From assembly GCA_946221035.1 (NCBI GenBank), contig CAMIME010000001.1, positions 115,311 to 179,310 on the forward strand: a stretch of DNA of 64,000 nt, in the 5' to 3' direction. How positions within the stretch are numbered: position 1 is the stretch's first letter; each line of letters opens with the position of its first letter. Under the pieces are notes generated by a model. It was not told the origin of the DNA, searched no databases, and saw only the letters and a program-made list of their open reading frames with translations. Below, in pieces: positions 1-8,414 of this stretch. The DNA is from an uncultured Campylobacter sp. Lineage in GTDB: Bacteria > Actinomycetota > Actinomycetes > Mycobacteriales > Mycobacteriaceae. Position numbers and translations under genes: made by a program.

Positions 1-2
1 GG

Positions 3-377
3 TGGGCCCCTCGCCTGGGGGATTTCGGCGAGGTCACCACTGCGGATCTGGACGGCCCCGTCGACCGCGTCATCTTGGACATGGTGGAGCCCTGGCTTTT
101 CATCGACACCGTCAAGGACATCCTGATTCCCGGCGGGGTGTTCATGACGTATGTGGCCACCGTTCCGCAGCTGATGAACATCATGGAGGCTATTCGCGGG
201 GCGCAGTGTTTCACCGAGCCTCGCGCCTGGGAGACGCTGCTGCGCGAATGGAAAGTTGAGGGCCTTGCCACCCGCCCTGAGCACCGGATGAATGCCCACA
301 CCGCGTTTTTGGTGTGGACCCGCCGTCTCGCCGACGGCGTCACCCCGCCTCGCCCGCAGCGACGCGCGCGAAAGTAA
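3..377 (+). CDS. trmI: tRNA (adenine-58-N1)-methyltransferase, C-terminal part (partial)
   Basis: Open at the left window edge; only the last 124 codons are present. The visible protein reads LGDFGEVTTADLDG, then DMVEPW, a PGG turn, TYVATVPQL, a FTEPRAWE segment and RPEHRMNAHTAFLVWTRRLADG. This is the C-terminal half of the Rossmann methyltransferase domain of the TrmI family, which methylates A58 in the T-loop of tRNA. The SAM-binding N-terminus lies outside the window. The following gene is the Mpa/ARC ATPase, and trmI lies close to that ATPase gene in mycobacteria too, which supports the call. The reading frame continues upstream without a stop to the window edge. Confidence 0.9.
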   Translation, partial: WAPRLGDFGEVTTADLDGPVDRVILDMVEPWLFIDTVKDILIPGGVFMTYVATVPQLMNIMEAIRGAQCFTEPRAWETLLREWKVEGLATRPEHRMNAHTAFLVWTRRLADGVTPPRPQRRARK

Positions 378-410
378 GGGCAACTGCTTAACGACGGCTC
401 CGTCATCCCG

Positions 411-416
411 TAATCT
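411..416 (+). promoter_or_regulatory. -10 box of arc (leaderless)
   Basis: TAATCT followed by exactly 7 nt and then the ATG of arc at 424. A TTAACG hexamer at 388-393, 17 nt upstream, can serve as -35. No Shine-Dalgarno sequence fits between the -10 box and the ATG, so a leaderless mRNA is inferred. Confidence 0.5.
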
Positions 417-423
417 CTAGAGC

Positions 424-1962
424 ATGTCTGGCCAACGTATCCACGATGACGGTTTCGGACCTGACGTTCGGGATCTGCGCAACCAGAACCGCGATCTGAG
501 CGAACGAAACCAGAAGCTTGCTGAACTGCTGAAGTCGAGCCGCGATAAGCTCAACGACCTCTACGCGAAGGTCGAGGAGCTAGGCGAGCCCGCGACGCCG
601 TACGGCATCTACCTCTCCCCAGCGGAGGGGATGGAAGCGGAAGTTTTCACTGCCGGTCGGCGCATGAGAGTCAAAGTGTCGCCGTCCGTGGACGCGACGA
701 CGCTCGTGCCGGGTGTCCTTGTGCGCCTAGGCCAGGGCACCGTGATTGTGGAGGCGTGCGGTTTCACGGAGACGGGCCAGCTGGCCACCATGATCGAGCG
801 GATCGGGGGGGGCCGGGCCGTAGTCGCAGACCAGCAGGGCGCGGAGTCGCTGGTCATGCTCGCCGAGCCACTGTTGGGCACCGCACGTGCTGGCGACACC
901 GTGCTCATCAACTCTAATGCCGGCGTGGCATTTGAGCGCATTGAAAAGACCGAGGTCAACCAGCTCTCGCTGGAGGAGATCCCGGACGTCACCTACGAGG
1001 ACATCGGCGGCCTTTCCTCCCAGATCGAGGCGATCCAAGATTCCGTCGAGCTGCCGTTTTCCCAGCCGGAGCTCTACGCCGCCTACAACCTGAAGCCTCC
1101 GAAGGGCCTGCTACTGTATGGCCCGCCCGGTTGCGGCAAAACCCTGATTGCGAAGGCCGTGGCGAACTCGCTATCCAAGCGGATCGGTGACGGCGGACGT
1201 GCCCACTTCATCAACGTCAAGGGCCCGGAACTTCTGAATAAGTACGTCGGCGAGACCGAGCGACGCGTACGCCTGATCTTCGAGCGCGCCCGCGAGCTCG
1301 CGTCGGAGGGCACCCCGGTGATCGTCTTCTTCGACGAGATGGAGTCGATCTTCCGCACCCGTGGCTCCGGCGTGTCCTCCGATATGGAGACGACGGTGGT
1401 GCCTCAGCTACTCACCGAGATCGACGGCGTGGAAAACATTTCCAACGTCATTGTCATCGGCGCGACCAACCGCGAGGAGCTCATCGATCCCGCGATCCTG
1501 CGCCCCGGACGCCTCGACGTGAAGGTTCGCGTGTCTCGCCCGAACAAGGACGAAGCCAAAGACATCCTCGCGCGCTACATCAACGACGAAATCCCGCTCG
1601 CTGATAGTGCCTCCAAGCTCATCGACGTCACCGCCGACGCCATGTTCGAACCCCGCCCCTTCGTTCGCCTCGAGCTTATCGACGGCACCACGGAAACCCT
1701 CCACTACTCCGACTTCGTCTCGGGCGCGATGATCGCCAACGTCGTCGACCGGGCGAAGAAGCTGGCGATCAAGGACAACATCTCTGGCGCCTCCGACGCA
1801 GGTGTAAACGCCAACCACCTGAGGGAGGCGGTGGCGTTGGAGCAGCAGGAGAGCGAGCACCTACCCAACACGTCTAACCCGGACGAGTGGGCGCGAATCT
1901 CCGGGCGCCAGGGCAAACGCGTCGTCGCAGCGGAGGTGCTGAATTACTGGCCTACTGGCTAG
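424..1962 (+). CDS. arc: ARC/Mpa-type AAA ATPase (Pup-dependent unfoldase)
   Basis: 512 residues. An N-terminal coiled coil (about residues 15-50) would dock Pup. Oligonucleotide-binding folds follow, then one AAA module with Walker A GPPGCGKT near residue 233, Walker B IVFFDE near 300, and an arginine-finger region ending RPGRLDVKV. ARC forms hexameric rings that unfold pupylated proteins. The C-terminus reads LNYWPTG and lacks the penultimate-tyrosine proteasome-docking tail of mycobacterial Mpa. This fits a corynebacterial ARC working without a 20S core. The dop-pup-pafA genes follow 3.3 kb downstream. The stop codon overlaps the end of the convergent oxidoreductase gene by 4 nt. Confidence 0.95.
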   Translation: MSGQRIHDDGFGPDVRDLRNQNRDLSERNQKLAELLKSSRDKLNDLYAKVEELGEPATPYGIYLSPAEGMEAEVFTAGRRMRVKVSPSVDATTLVPGVLVRLGQGTVIVEACGFTETGQLATMIERIGGGRAVVADQQGAESLVMLAEPLLGTARAGDTVLINSNAGVAFERIEKTEVNQLSLEEIPDVTYEDIGGLSSQIEAIQDSVELPFSQPELYAAYNLKPPKGLLLYGPPGCGKTLIAKAVANSLSKRIGDGGRAHFINVKGPELLNKYVGETERRVRLIFERARELASEGTPVIVFFDEMESIFRTRGSGVSSDMETTVVPQLLTEIDGVENISNVIVIGATNREELIDPAILRPGRLDVKVRVSRPNKDEAKDILARYINDEIPLADSASKLIDVTADAMFEPRPFVRLELIDGTTETLHYSDFVSGAMIANVVDRAKKLAIKDNISGASDAGVNANHLREAVALEQQESEHLPNTSNPDEWARISGRQGKRVVAAEVLNYWPTG

Positions 1963-2912
1963 CGGGCGGACTCTTCATCGAACAAATGCTGGTCGATAGC
2001 GATGGCGACCCCGGCACCTGTTCCGATGGCCTGGGACACTTGATCCGGGGAGCTTATGACGTTGCCCACTGCCCACAGCCCCGGTTGAGACGTCTTGCCG
2101 CCTTCACTGGAAACCCATCCGTCACTCACTGTGCAGCCAGCTTTTCGCAGTAACTCATCATTGGGGATGAAGTCCGGTCCGGTAAAACATGCGTCATAGC
2201 GGGTCGTTCCGGAAGCGGTCATGACCTCGACTGAAGTATCGTTTCCGGCAGCGGGGGAGACGCGGACGACGCCGTCACGGTCGAGAACAACCCCGGTTGC
2301 TTCCAGCCGCTGCAATTGCTCACTGGTCGGGTCGAGGCCGTTGAGGTGAAGCGTTACACTCTCAGACCACTTCGTGAGAAGCGATGCCATCTTGAAGGTG
2401 AATGCCGGATTCTTTCCGCCAATTACCCCGACGGTCTTTCCCGTAACTTCGTAGCCGTGGCAATAAGGGCAATGGAAGACTCTGCTTCCCCACATGTCTC
2501 TTAAGCCGGGAACTTCGGGGAGAGAGTCGGTGATTCCCGTTGCAACGAGAACTTGAGACGCCGTCATGGATTCTCCAGATGCCGCTTCCGCAACCCAGTT
2601 GCCTCCGGCGCTTCGGACGAGCGATTCGACGCGGTCCGGAACTATTACTCCGCCGTACCTCGAGAATTCAGTGTGCCCACGTTCAAGCAGAATCGTGGGT
2701 CTCACCCCATCGGAACCGAGAACCCCGTGCATTTGCTCGCTGGTTCGATTCCGCGGTTTGCCGTCGTCGATAATGCACACCGTCCGCCGCGCGCGAGCAA
2801 GGTTGATAGCCGCGGCTGTTCCGGCAAATCCACCGCCGATGACAATCACATCGAAATCCGCTTCTTCATCCTTGCGCATACGCACGAGCCCCTCTCGACT
2901 GGATTCGTCCAT
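1959..2912 (-). CDS. Thioredoxin reductase-like FAD/NAD(P)H oxidoreductase
   Basis: 317 residues. An FAD-binding GGGFAG motif lies at about residues 26-31, a redox CPYC pair inside FHCPYCHGYE at about 147-150, and a second nucleotide-binding GVIGGKNPA just after it. This is the low-molecular-weight thioredoxin reductase fold. The CPYCHGYE signature marks the TrxB-like proteins whose electron acceptor is often unknown, rather than the canonical CATC enzyme. No thioredoxin gene is next to it. The start at 2912 has an AGGGTG ribosome site; an internal ATG at 2879 is an alternative. It converges on arc and is downstream of pdxR on the same strand. Confidence 0.8.
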   Translation of the reverse strand: MDESSREGLVRMRKDEEADFDVIVIGGGFAGTAAAINLARARRTVCIIDDGKPRNRTSEQMHGVLGSDGVRPTILLERGHTEFSRYGGVIVPDRVESLVRSAGGNWVAEAASGESMTASQVLVATGITDSLPEVPGLRDMWGSRVFHCPYCHGYEVTGKTVGVIGGKNPAFTFKMASLLTKWSESVTLHLNGLDPTSEQLQRLEATGVVLDRDGVVRVSPAAGNDTSVEVMTASGTTRYDACFTGPDFIPNDELLRKAGCTVSDGWVSSEGGKTSQPGLWAVGNVISSPDQVSQAIGTGAGVAIAIDQHLFDEESAR

Positions 2913-2942
2913 GAGTTTTTCACCCTAGTTCGTGTTTCGGAT

Positions 2943-4331
2943 CTAGCCCAGGGTAGCGACATGTCGAAGCACCGCGTCCACGGCGCGGGTGAAGTCAGCG
3001 TCGCCGAGGTGCGCGAAGCTCAGTACGAGCCCGTCGCCCCCGCCCGTCCACAAGGCAGACTCGCGGCCACACTCGACGCCTTGCGTGAGCAACGAGGATT
3101 CGAACTCATCGCGTTGCTTCACAGTGGGGAAGCGGACGGTGACATCGGCGCCGTCACCGGGCGCGAGCCGCGCCTCCGCGCCTGATCGTTCCAGCGCGGG
3201 GATGACGCGCTCACTCAGGACTGACCGGCGGCGAGCGAGTTCCCGGTGGACGGATTGGGTATTGCGGCGGACAACCCCGCCGTCGAGAAGCAATGCGATG
3301 GCGCGTTGGGTCACTGCGGAAACTGGGACGCCAAGCACTGCGCGAACCTCACGTAGCCTGTCCGCGGTGGCGGGAGAGGCCACGACGTAGCCGGCCGCGA
3401 GCTCGCGGGACAATAGCGTCGAAAAAGTGCCGAGAGTGAGCACGTCAGCGGTCGGTGCGAGTGTGGCCAGCGTCGGTTGCGGGGAGACGCGGTAGCGCAG
3501 CTCGGTATTGAAGTCGTCCTCGATGAGCACAGTGTCAGTGCGCGCCGCCCACTCCAGCAGCTCTGCGCGACGCGGGGCGGGCATCGACCCGCCAAGGGGA
3601 AAGAGGTGCGACGGCGTGACCAGCAACGCGTCGAGGTCATCGGGCAATTGCTTCACGACGATCCCCGCGCCATCCGTCCCGCACGCCACCGCCTCATGGC
3701 CGCCGAGCGGAATCACCCGCCGAAGGCCCGGGTGGCCGGGGTCTTCCACACCTACCCGCAGCCGCGGGCCGAGGGCCAGGAGGATGAGCATGAGGCCCTC
3801 GCGGGAGCCGCCGGTGACCAGGATTTGTTCCGGGTTGACGGTCATGCCGCGGGCGAGGCGCAGGTGTTCCGAGATGGCGAGGCGCAACTCCGGTTCGCCG
3901 GCTTTGTCCGTGCCCCGGCCGTTCGCGCTTGCCGAGTCGCCGGCGGCTTCACGCCACGCCTTGCGCCAGGCGGCGGGACGGATCGCTCCTGCGGAACCGG
4001 ATGAGGGCTTCAGCGAGATCCGTGGCGGCGTGAGTTTGCGGGAGGTGCCACGTGGTGCGGGCGCAGAGTAGTCGGCCGCGATGGTGAGTGCGGGGTGGAT
4101 ACGAGTTGGCGCACCTTGGGAGGAAAGCAGGTAGCCTTCGCTCGCGAGCTGGTCGTAGGCGGCGACAACGCTGCCGCGGGATACGCCCAGCTGAGCAGCG
4201 AGGGCGCGTGTGGAGGGGACTTCGTCACCCGGCCTAAGCCGGCCGTTTGCGACGGCAGCACGGATGTCGGTGGCGATCTGCGCGGGGATTGACGGCTTCA
4301 CTGGTCCAAAGAATGAAAACAATACTGGCAC
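2943..4331 (-). CDS. pdxR: MocR/PdxR-type transcriptional regulator
   Basis: 462 residues. An N-terminal GntR-type winged helix (about residues 12-75, with PGDEVPSTRALAAQLGVSRG) is joined to an aminotransferase-fold domain (about 110-455). In C. glutamicum PdxR activates pdxST when pyridoxal phosphate is short. The divergent neighbour here is pdxS, which supports the name. Where fold-type I enzymes have GTFSK with the PLP-binding lysine, this protein reads GTFST (about residue 301), so Schiff-base formation at the usual place is not possible. The start used is a GTG at 4331; a GTG at 4301, closer to the winged helix, is an alternative that would free space for the intergenic promoters. Confidence 0.85.
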   Translation of the reverse strand: MPVLFSFFGPVKPSIPAQIATDIRAAVANGRLRPGDEVPSTRALAAQLGVSRGSVVAAYDQLASEGYLLSSQGAPTRIHPALTIAADYSAPAPRGTSRKLTPPRISLKPSSGSAGAIRPAAWRKAWREAAGDSASANGRGTDKAGEPELRLAISEHLRLARGMTVNPEQILVTGGSREGLMLILLALGPRLRVGVEDPGHPGLRRVIPLGGHEAVACGTDGAGIVVKQLPDDLDALLVTPSHLFPLGGSMPAPRRAELLEWAARTDTVLIEDDFNTELRYRVSPQPTLATLAPTADVLTLGTFSTLLSRELAAGYVVASPATADRLREVRAVLGVPVSAVTQRAIALLLDGGVVRRNTQSVHRELARRRSVLSERVIPALERSGAEARLAPGDGADVTVRFPTVKQRDEFESSLLTQGVECGRESALWTGGGDGLVLSFAHLGDADFTRAVDAVLRHVATLG

Positions 4332-4363
4332 TTGGAATCTACCAGTTCTCAGTGCAGACTAAG
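4300..4363. promoter_or_regulatory. pdxR-pdxS divergent control region
   Basis: This stretch holds three related short elements: ACTGG at 4300-4304, ACTGG at 4324-4328 and its inverse CCAGT at 4342-4346, followed by AGTGCAGACTAAG at 4351-4363. The last roughly resembles the PdxR operator reported for C. glutamicum (AAAGTGG..CTA). CAGACT at 4355-4360 sits 7 nt before the pdxS ATG and can act as its -10 box. A minus-strand TATTGT at 4319-4324 could drive pdxR if the GTG at 4301 is used. The assignment to PdxR is inferred from position. Confidence 0.4.
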
Positions 4364-4367
4364 CGGT

Positions 4368-5243
4368 ATGTCTGATGTGCAAGAACTGAACCAGAAATTC
4401 ATCGGCGGCGTGATTATGGACGTGGTCACGCCTGAGCAGGCCAAGATCGCCGAGGACGCCGGCGCATCCGCCGTCATGGCGCTCGAGCGTGTGCCCGCGG
4501 ACATCCGCGCCCAGGGCGGCGTGGCCCGCATGTCAGACCCGGACCTGATCGAGGGCATCATCGAGGCGGTCGACATCCCCGTCATGGCCAAGGCGCGCAT
4601 CGGCCACTACATGGAGGCGAAGATCCTCGAGCACCTCGGCGTGGACTACATCGACGAGTCCGAGGTGCTGAGCCCGGCGGACTACGTCAACCACATCGAT
4701 AAGACCGATTTCACTGTGCCGTTCGTGTGCGGTGCGACCAACCTGGGCGAGGCGCTGCGTCGCATCAACGAGGGTGCGCAGATGATCCGCTCCAAGGGTG
4801 AGGCCGGCACCGGCGACGTTTCGGAAGCCACCAAACACATCCGCACCATCAAGGGTGAAATCGCGTCCCTGCAGGCGATCTGGAATGGCAACCACGACGA
4901 GCTCTTCGTCGCGGCGAAGGAGCTGCAGGCGCCGTACCAGCTGGTGGCCTACGTGGCAGTGAACGGCAAGCTCCCGGTGCCGCTGCTGGTTGCCGGCGGC
5001 GTGTCCACTCCGGCCGACGCGGCGCTGATGATGCACCTCGGCGCGGACGGTGTGTTCGTCGGCTCCGGCATCTTCAAGTCCGGCAATCCCGAGGCGCGCG
5101 CGAAGGCCGTCGTCAAGGCAACCCGCAACTGGCAGGACATCGCCGCGATCACCGAGGCCTCGCGCGGGCTCGGCGAGGCAATGGTCGGCATCAACGTCGC
5201 GGACCTGCCGGCGCCGCACCGCCTGGCGGAGCGCGGCTGGTAG
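4368..5243 (+). CDS. pdxS: Pyridoxal 5'-phosphate synthase, PdxS subunit
   Basis: 291 residues, full length for this family. PdxS condenses ribose 5-phosphate, glyceraldehyde 3-phosphate and ammonia to pyridoxal phosphate. The substrate lysines are in VMAKARIGHY and RSKGEAGTGD, and phosphate-binding GVSTPADA and GVFVGSGIFKS are present. Start ATG at 4368 gives the usual MSDVQELNQKF beginning; 7 nt upstream lies a -10-like CAGACT. The expected partner pdxT (glutaminase) is not downstream: only 51 nt separate this gene from dop. PdxT must be elsewhere, or free ammonia is used. The gene pair pdxR-pdxS sits inside what is elsewhere a pupylation gene neighbourhood. Confidence 0.95.
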   Translation: MSDVQELNQKFIGGVIMDVVTPEQAKIAEDAGASAVMALERVPADIRAQGGVARMSDPDLIEGIIEAVDIPVMAKARIGHYMEAKILEHLGVDYIDESEVLSPADYVNHIDKTDFTVPFVCGATNLGEALRRINEGAQMIRSKGEAGTGDVSEATKHIRTIKGEIASLQAIWNGNHDELFVAAKELQAPYQLVAYVAVNGKLPVPLLVAGGVSTPADAALMMHLGADGVFVGSGIFKSGNPEARAKAVVKATRNWQDIAAITEASRGLGEAMVGINVADLPAPHRLAERGW

Positions 5244-5280
5244 TCCCGCGCTAGACGGCTCAGCACCGCAGCAGGGCGGG

Positions 5281-5286
5281 TAACCT
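5281..5286 (+). promoter_or_regulatory. -10 box of dop (leaderless)
   Basis: TAACCT followed by 8 nt and the ATG of dop at 5295. No ribosome-binding site fits in the 8 nt. The -35 position is weak. The spacing matches other candidate leaderless genes in this window. Confidence 0.45.
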
Positions 5287-5294
5287 AAAGCCCC

Positions 5295-6815
5295 ATGACG
5301 CGCTTCATGGGAACGGAGACGGAGTACGGGATTTTGAGCCCGGAGAATCCGTACATCAGCCCGCTGGTGACCTCGACACACGCCGTGGTGGCGTACGCCG
5401 CGATGCGCACGCAGGCCCGCACGAGGTGGGATTACGCGGAAGAGGCGCCATTGCGCGACACCCGCGGGTTTGACCTGCAGCGCTACCGGACGGTTCCGGT
5501 GGTCAGCGCGAACGCGATCGGGATCGCCAACGTCGTCACCGCCAACGGCGCGCGCTACTACGTGGACCACGGACACCCCGAGTACTCGAGCCCGGAGGTG
5601 TCCAACGCATTCGACGCGATGATCTACGACGCCGCCGGCGACATTGTGCTCAACGATGCCGCGGCGGACATCCGGCGCCTCTGGGACGAAGGCATCTCGG
5701 TCCTGGACCAGCACGACCCGTGTCCGCCGCTGAAGTTTTACAAGAACAACGTCGACGGCAAGGGCCAGTCCTACGGCAGCCACGAGAACTATCAGTACTC
5801 CCGGCACACCAACTTCGAGCGGCTTACCCAGGCGCTCATCCCGTTTTTTGTCACCCGCCAGGTCATTATCGGCGCGGGCAGGGTCGGCATCGGCCAAGCC
5901 TCCGAGCGCCACGGGTTCCAAATCTCCCAGCGCGCGGACTTTTTCGAGCAGGAGATCTCGCTGGAGACCACGCTGAACCGCGGCATCGTCAACACCCGCG
6001 ATGAGCCGCACGCGCCCGAGGAGCAGTTCCGCCGTCTCCACGTCATCGTGGGTGATGCGAACATGAGCCAGTTCTCCAACTTCCTCAAGTTGGGCATGAC
6101 CAAGCTGGTGCTCGACGCGATCGAGGCGGACGTCGATTTCTCGGACCTGCGCCTCGCGGACCCCGTGGCCGAGATCAAGGCCGTCAGCCACGACCCTTCG
6201 CTCACCCACGAGCTTTCGCTTGCCGACGGCCGGCGGCTCACCGCCATTTCCATCCTCCGCACCTACCGCGCGCGATGTGAGGGTGTGGGTGGTCACGGAG
6301 TCGTCGATAAGCAGGTGCTCGAAATGTGGGGCGAGATCCTGGACGACTTGGAGCGCGACCCGCTGTCTACTGCCGACAGGTTGGACTGGACTGCGAAGTG
6401 GTCGCTGCTGCGCCGCTTCGAGGAGCGGGGGGCGTCGCCGGCGAAGTTGCAGGCCATCGACTTGCAGTACGCGGATATCGATCCGACGCAGTCGTTGTAC
6501 CACGCGCTGGTGCGCAAGGGTGCACTGCGCACGATGGTGGAACCGGAGGTGATCGCGGCGGCGGAGAAGACTCCTCCGGAGGACACCCGCGCGTACTTCC
6601 GCGGGGTAGCCGGCCAGAAGTTCGGGGAGGACCTGGTGGCGTCGAACTGGCAGTCGATGCTCTTCGACGTAGACGGGCAAATGGTGCGCGTGCCCCTGGA
6701 CATGGTGGGGGAGCACACGAAGGCCGGCGTGGGGGAGCTCCTGGCCAGGTCAAACACGGTGGGCGAGCTTCTGGCGGGTTTGGAACTTGTCAAGCCTATT
6801 AAGTGGGTACAGTAG
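5295..6815 (+). CDS. dop: Pup deamidase/depupylase
   Basis: 506 residues, glutamine-synthetase-like fold. The start has the nucleotide/metal-binding MGTETEYGI. The catalytic aspartate is in YYVDHGHPEYSSPE. The Dop-specific loop (about residues 36-60, ARTRWDYAEE..PLRDTRGFD), absent from PafA, is present. Dop converts the C-terminal Gln of Pup to Glu and also removes Pup from substrates. The Pup encoded next ends in Gln, so this step is required. pup starts 4 nt after the dop stop, so the two are probably co-transcribed, though pup also has its own -10-like box inside the end of dop. Confidence 0.96.
   Translation: MTRFMGTETEYGILSPENPYISPLVTSTHAVVAYAAMRTQARTRWDYAEEAPLRDTRGFDLQRYRTVPVVSANAIGIANVVTANGARYYVDHGHPEYSSPEVSNAFDAMIYDAAGDIVLNDAAADIRRLWDEGISVLDQHDPCPPLKFYKNNVDGKGQSYGSHENYQYSRHTNFERLTQALIPFFVTRQVIIGAGRVGIGQASERHGFQISQRADFFEQEISLETTLNRGIVNTRDEPHAPEEQFRRLHVIVGDANMSQFSNFLKLGMTKLVLDAIEADVDFSDLRLADPVAEIKAVSHDPSLTHELSLADGRRLTAISILRTYRARCEGVGGHGVVDKQVLEMWGEILDDLERDPLSTADRLDWTAKWSLLRRFEERGASPAKLQAIDLQYADIDPTQSLYHALVRKGALRTMVEPEVIAAAEKTPPEDTRAYFRGVAGQKFGEDLVASNWQSMLFDVDGQMVRVPLDMVGEHTKAGVGELLARSNTVGELLAGLELVKPIKWVQ
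6808..6813 (+). promoter_or_regulatory. Possible internal -10 box for pup
   Basis: TACAGT 6 nt before the pup ATG at 6820, overlapping the end of dop. It fits the leaderless pattern and could give pup, a protein needed in large amount, an extra transcript. Confidence 0.35.
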
Positions 6816-6819
6816 GCGC

Positions 6820-7011
6820 ATGGCTAAACATAGGCAGGCTCAGGTTCCCGGCGGCAATGGTGGCTCTGGCGAAGGCGGCGAAGAGTTCGAGGCCGGGCAG
6901 GCACAGATCAACTCGACCGGTACGAACGCCCTTATCGACGAGATCGATGCGCTGCTGGAAAACAACGCAGAAGAATTCGTCAAGTCTTTCGTGCAAAAGG
7001 GCGGTCAGTAG
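6820..7011 (+). CDS. pup: Prokaryotic ubiquitin-like protein Pup
   Basis: 63 residues starting at ATG 6820. It is hydrophilic, glycine/glutamate-rich and probably disordered at the N-terminus, then has the conserved helix-forming part LIDEIDALLENNAEEFVKSF that binds the ARC/Mpa coiled coil. It ends QKGGQ. Dop deamidates the terminal Gln to Glu, and PafA then forms an isopeptide bond with a substrate lysine. An in-frame upstream start at 6787 would lie within dop and adds 11 residues unlike Pup, so it was rejected. pafA follows after 5 nt; the proteasome genes prcB and prcA, which separate pup and pafA in mycobacteria, are absent. Confidence 0.97.
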   Translation: MAKHRQAQVPGGNGGSGEGGEEFEAGQAQINSTGTNALIDEIDALLENNAEEFVKSFVQKGGQ

Positions 7012-7016
7012 ATTCC

Positions 7017-8408
7017 ATGGTGAGCGCCTACCCGCGCCGCATCATGGGCGTGGAAACCGAATTCGCCATCGCAGCCTACGACGGTGCGAACCCGGTCCTT
7101 AACCCGGAGGAGGTCTCGCGTTACCTGTTCCGGCCGGTGGTGGGGAAGTACCGCAGCTCGAACGTGTTCATTGAAAACGGTTCGCGCCTGTATTTGGACG
7201 TCGGCGCTCACCCGGAGTACGCGACAGCGGAGTGCGACTCGCTCACGCAGCTTCTCAACTACGACAAGGCCGGCGAGCGGATCTACAACGACCTGGCGCA
7301 GGAGGCGACCGAGGCGCTGGTGAAAGACGGGTTCGACTGCTCCGTCTACTTGTTCAAAAACAACGTCGATTCGTTGGGCAACTCCTACGGCGCGCACGAA
7401 AACTACCTGATCAGCCGCGAGCTGGTCCTGAAATCCTTCAGCGAACGTTTGCTGCCCTATTTGATCACCCGCCAGCTCATCTGCGGGGCCGGGATGATCA
7501 ACGACGGGGCCTTTGTCGTTTCCCAGCGCGCGGACCAGGTGTGGGAGGGCGTGTCGAGCGCGACCACGCGAACCCGGCCGATCATCAACACCCGCGACGA
7601 GCCGCACGGTGACTCCCGCAAGTTCCGCCGCATGCACGTCATCGTGGGCGACTCGAACATGGCAGAGCCCACGTTCGCGCTCAAGGTCGGGTCGATGCTG
7701 CTGCTCCTGGAGATGCTGGAGGCGGATTTCGACTTGCCCGATCTCCAGGTCGAGGACCCGATTTCGCACATCCGCGACATCTCCCACGACCTCACGGGGC
7801 AAACCCCGCTGAACTTAGTCGGGGGCGGGACGATCACTGCGCTCGAGGTGCAGCAGGCCACCCTTGAGGCGGCCAAGCGGTGGCTTGAGGTGCGCCCGGA
7901 TGAGGGCACGCCGAACGAGGAGCTCGCGCGAGTGTGCGACCTGTGGGAACGGACCTTGAGGGCAATCGAGCTCCAGAATTTCTCTGGTGTCAGTCAGGAG
8001 ATCGACTGGGTAATCAAGCTCAACTTGCTCGCCCAGTTCAAGGCGAAGCTCGGCTGCGACTGGGACCACCCAAAGCTGAAGCAGATCGACCTGACGTACC
8101 ACGACATCAACCCGCAGAGGAGCCTCTTTTACTACCTCCAAAGCAAGTCGATGGTGCAGCGCTGGACGGACGACGAGGCGATTGATTTGGCCCGTACGAC
8201 ACCGCCGCCAACCACCCGCGCGGCGCTAAGGGGCAGATTCCTAGAGGCCGTGCGGCCGACCGAGCTTGGGCATAATGTGGACTGGGTCAATGTCAAAGTC
8301 AACCGGCCGGAACCGCGCACGGTTGAGCTGCTCGATCCGTTTGCGAACGAGGACGAGCGGATCGACGAGCTCATCGAGTTCATCCGGGTGAATTCCGAAG
8401 AAGGGTAG
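7017..8408 (+). CDS. pafA: Pup-protein ligase PafA
   Basis: 463 residues. Homologous to Dop and glutamine synthetase: MGVETEFAI near the start, catalytic aspartate in YLDVGAHPEYATAEC, and RMHVIVGDSNMAEP in the core. PafA phosphorylates the terminal Glu of deamidated Pup with ATP and attaches it to substrate lysines. The Dop-specific loop after the first strand is missing, which separates it from the upstream paralogue. It lies 5 nt after pup and 6 nt before pafB, indicating one operon. The alternative methionine within MGVETEF is ten residues in; the start used matches family length. Confidence 0.96.
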   Translation: MVSAYPRRIMGVETEFAIAAYDGANPVLNPEEVSRYLFRPVVGKYRSSNVFIENGSRLYLDVGAHPEYATAECDSLTQLLNYDKAGERIYNDLAQEATEALVKDGFDCSVYLFKNNVDSLGNSYGAHENYLISRELVLKSFSERLLPYLITRQLICGAGMINDGAFVVSQRADQVWEGVSSATTRTRPIINTRDEPHGDSRKFRRMHVIVGDSNMAEPTFALKVGSMLLLLEMLEADFDLPDLQVEDPISHIRDISHDLTGQTPLNLVGGGTITALEVQQATLEAAKRWLEVRPDEGTPNEELARVCDLWERTLRAIELQNFSGVSQEIDWVIKLNLLAQFKAKLGCDWDHPKLKQIDLTYHDINPQRSLFYYLQSKSMVQRWTDDEAIDLARTTPPPTTRAALRGRFLEAVRPTELGHNVDWVNVKVNRPEPRTVELLDPFANEDERIDELIEFIRVNSEEG

Positions 8409-8414
8409 GCAACC

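Noticed and set aside
4533..6716. A 727-codon open frame on the minus strand across pdxS and dop
   Set aside because: It is opposite two well-conserved genes, has composition typical of antisense GC-rich frames (His/Arg/Val-rich) and no family similarity.
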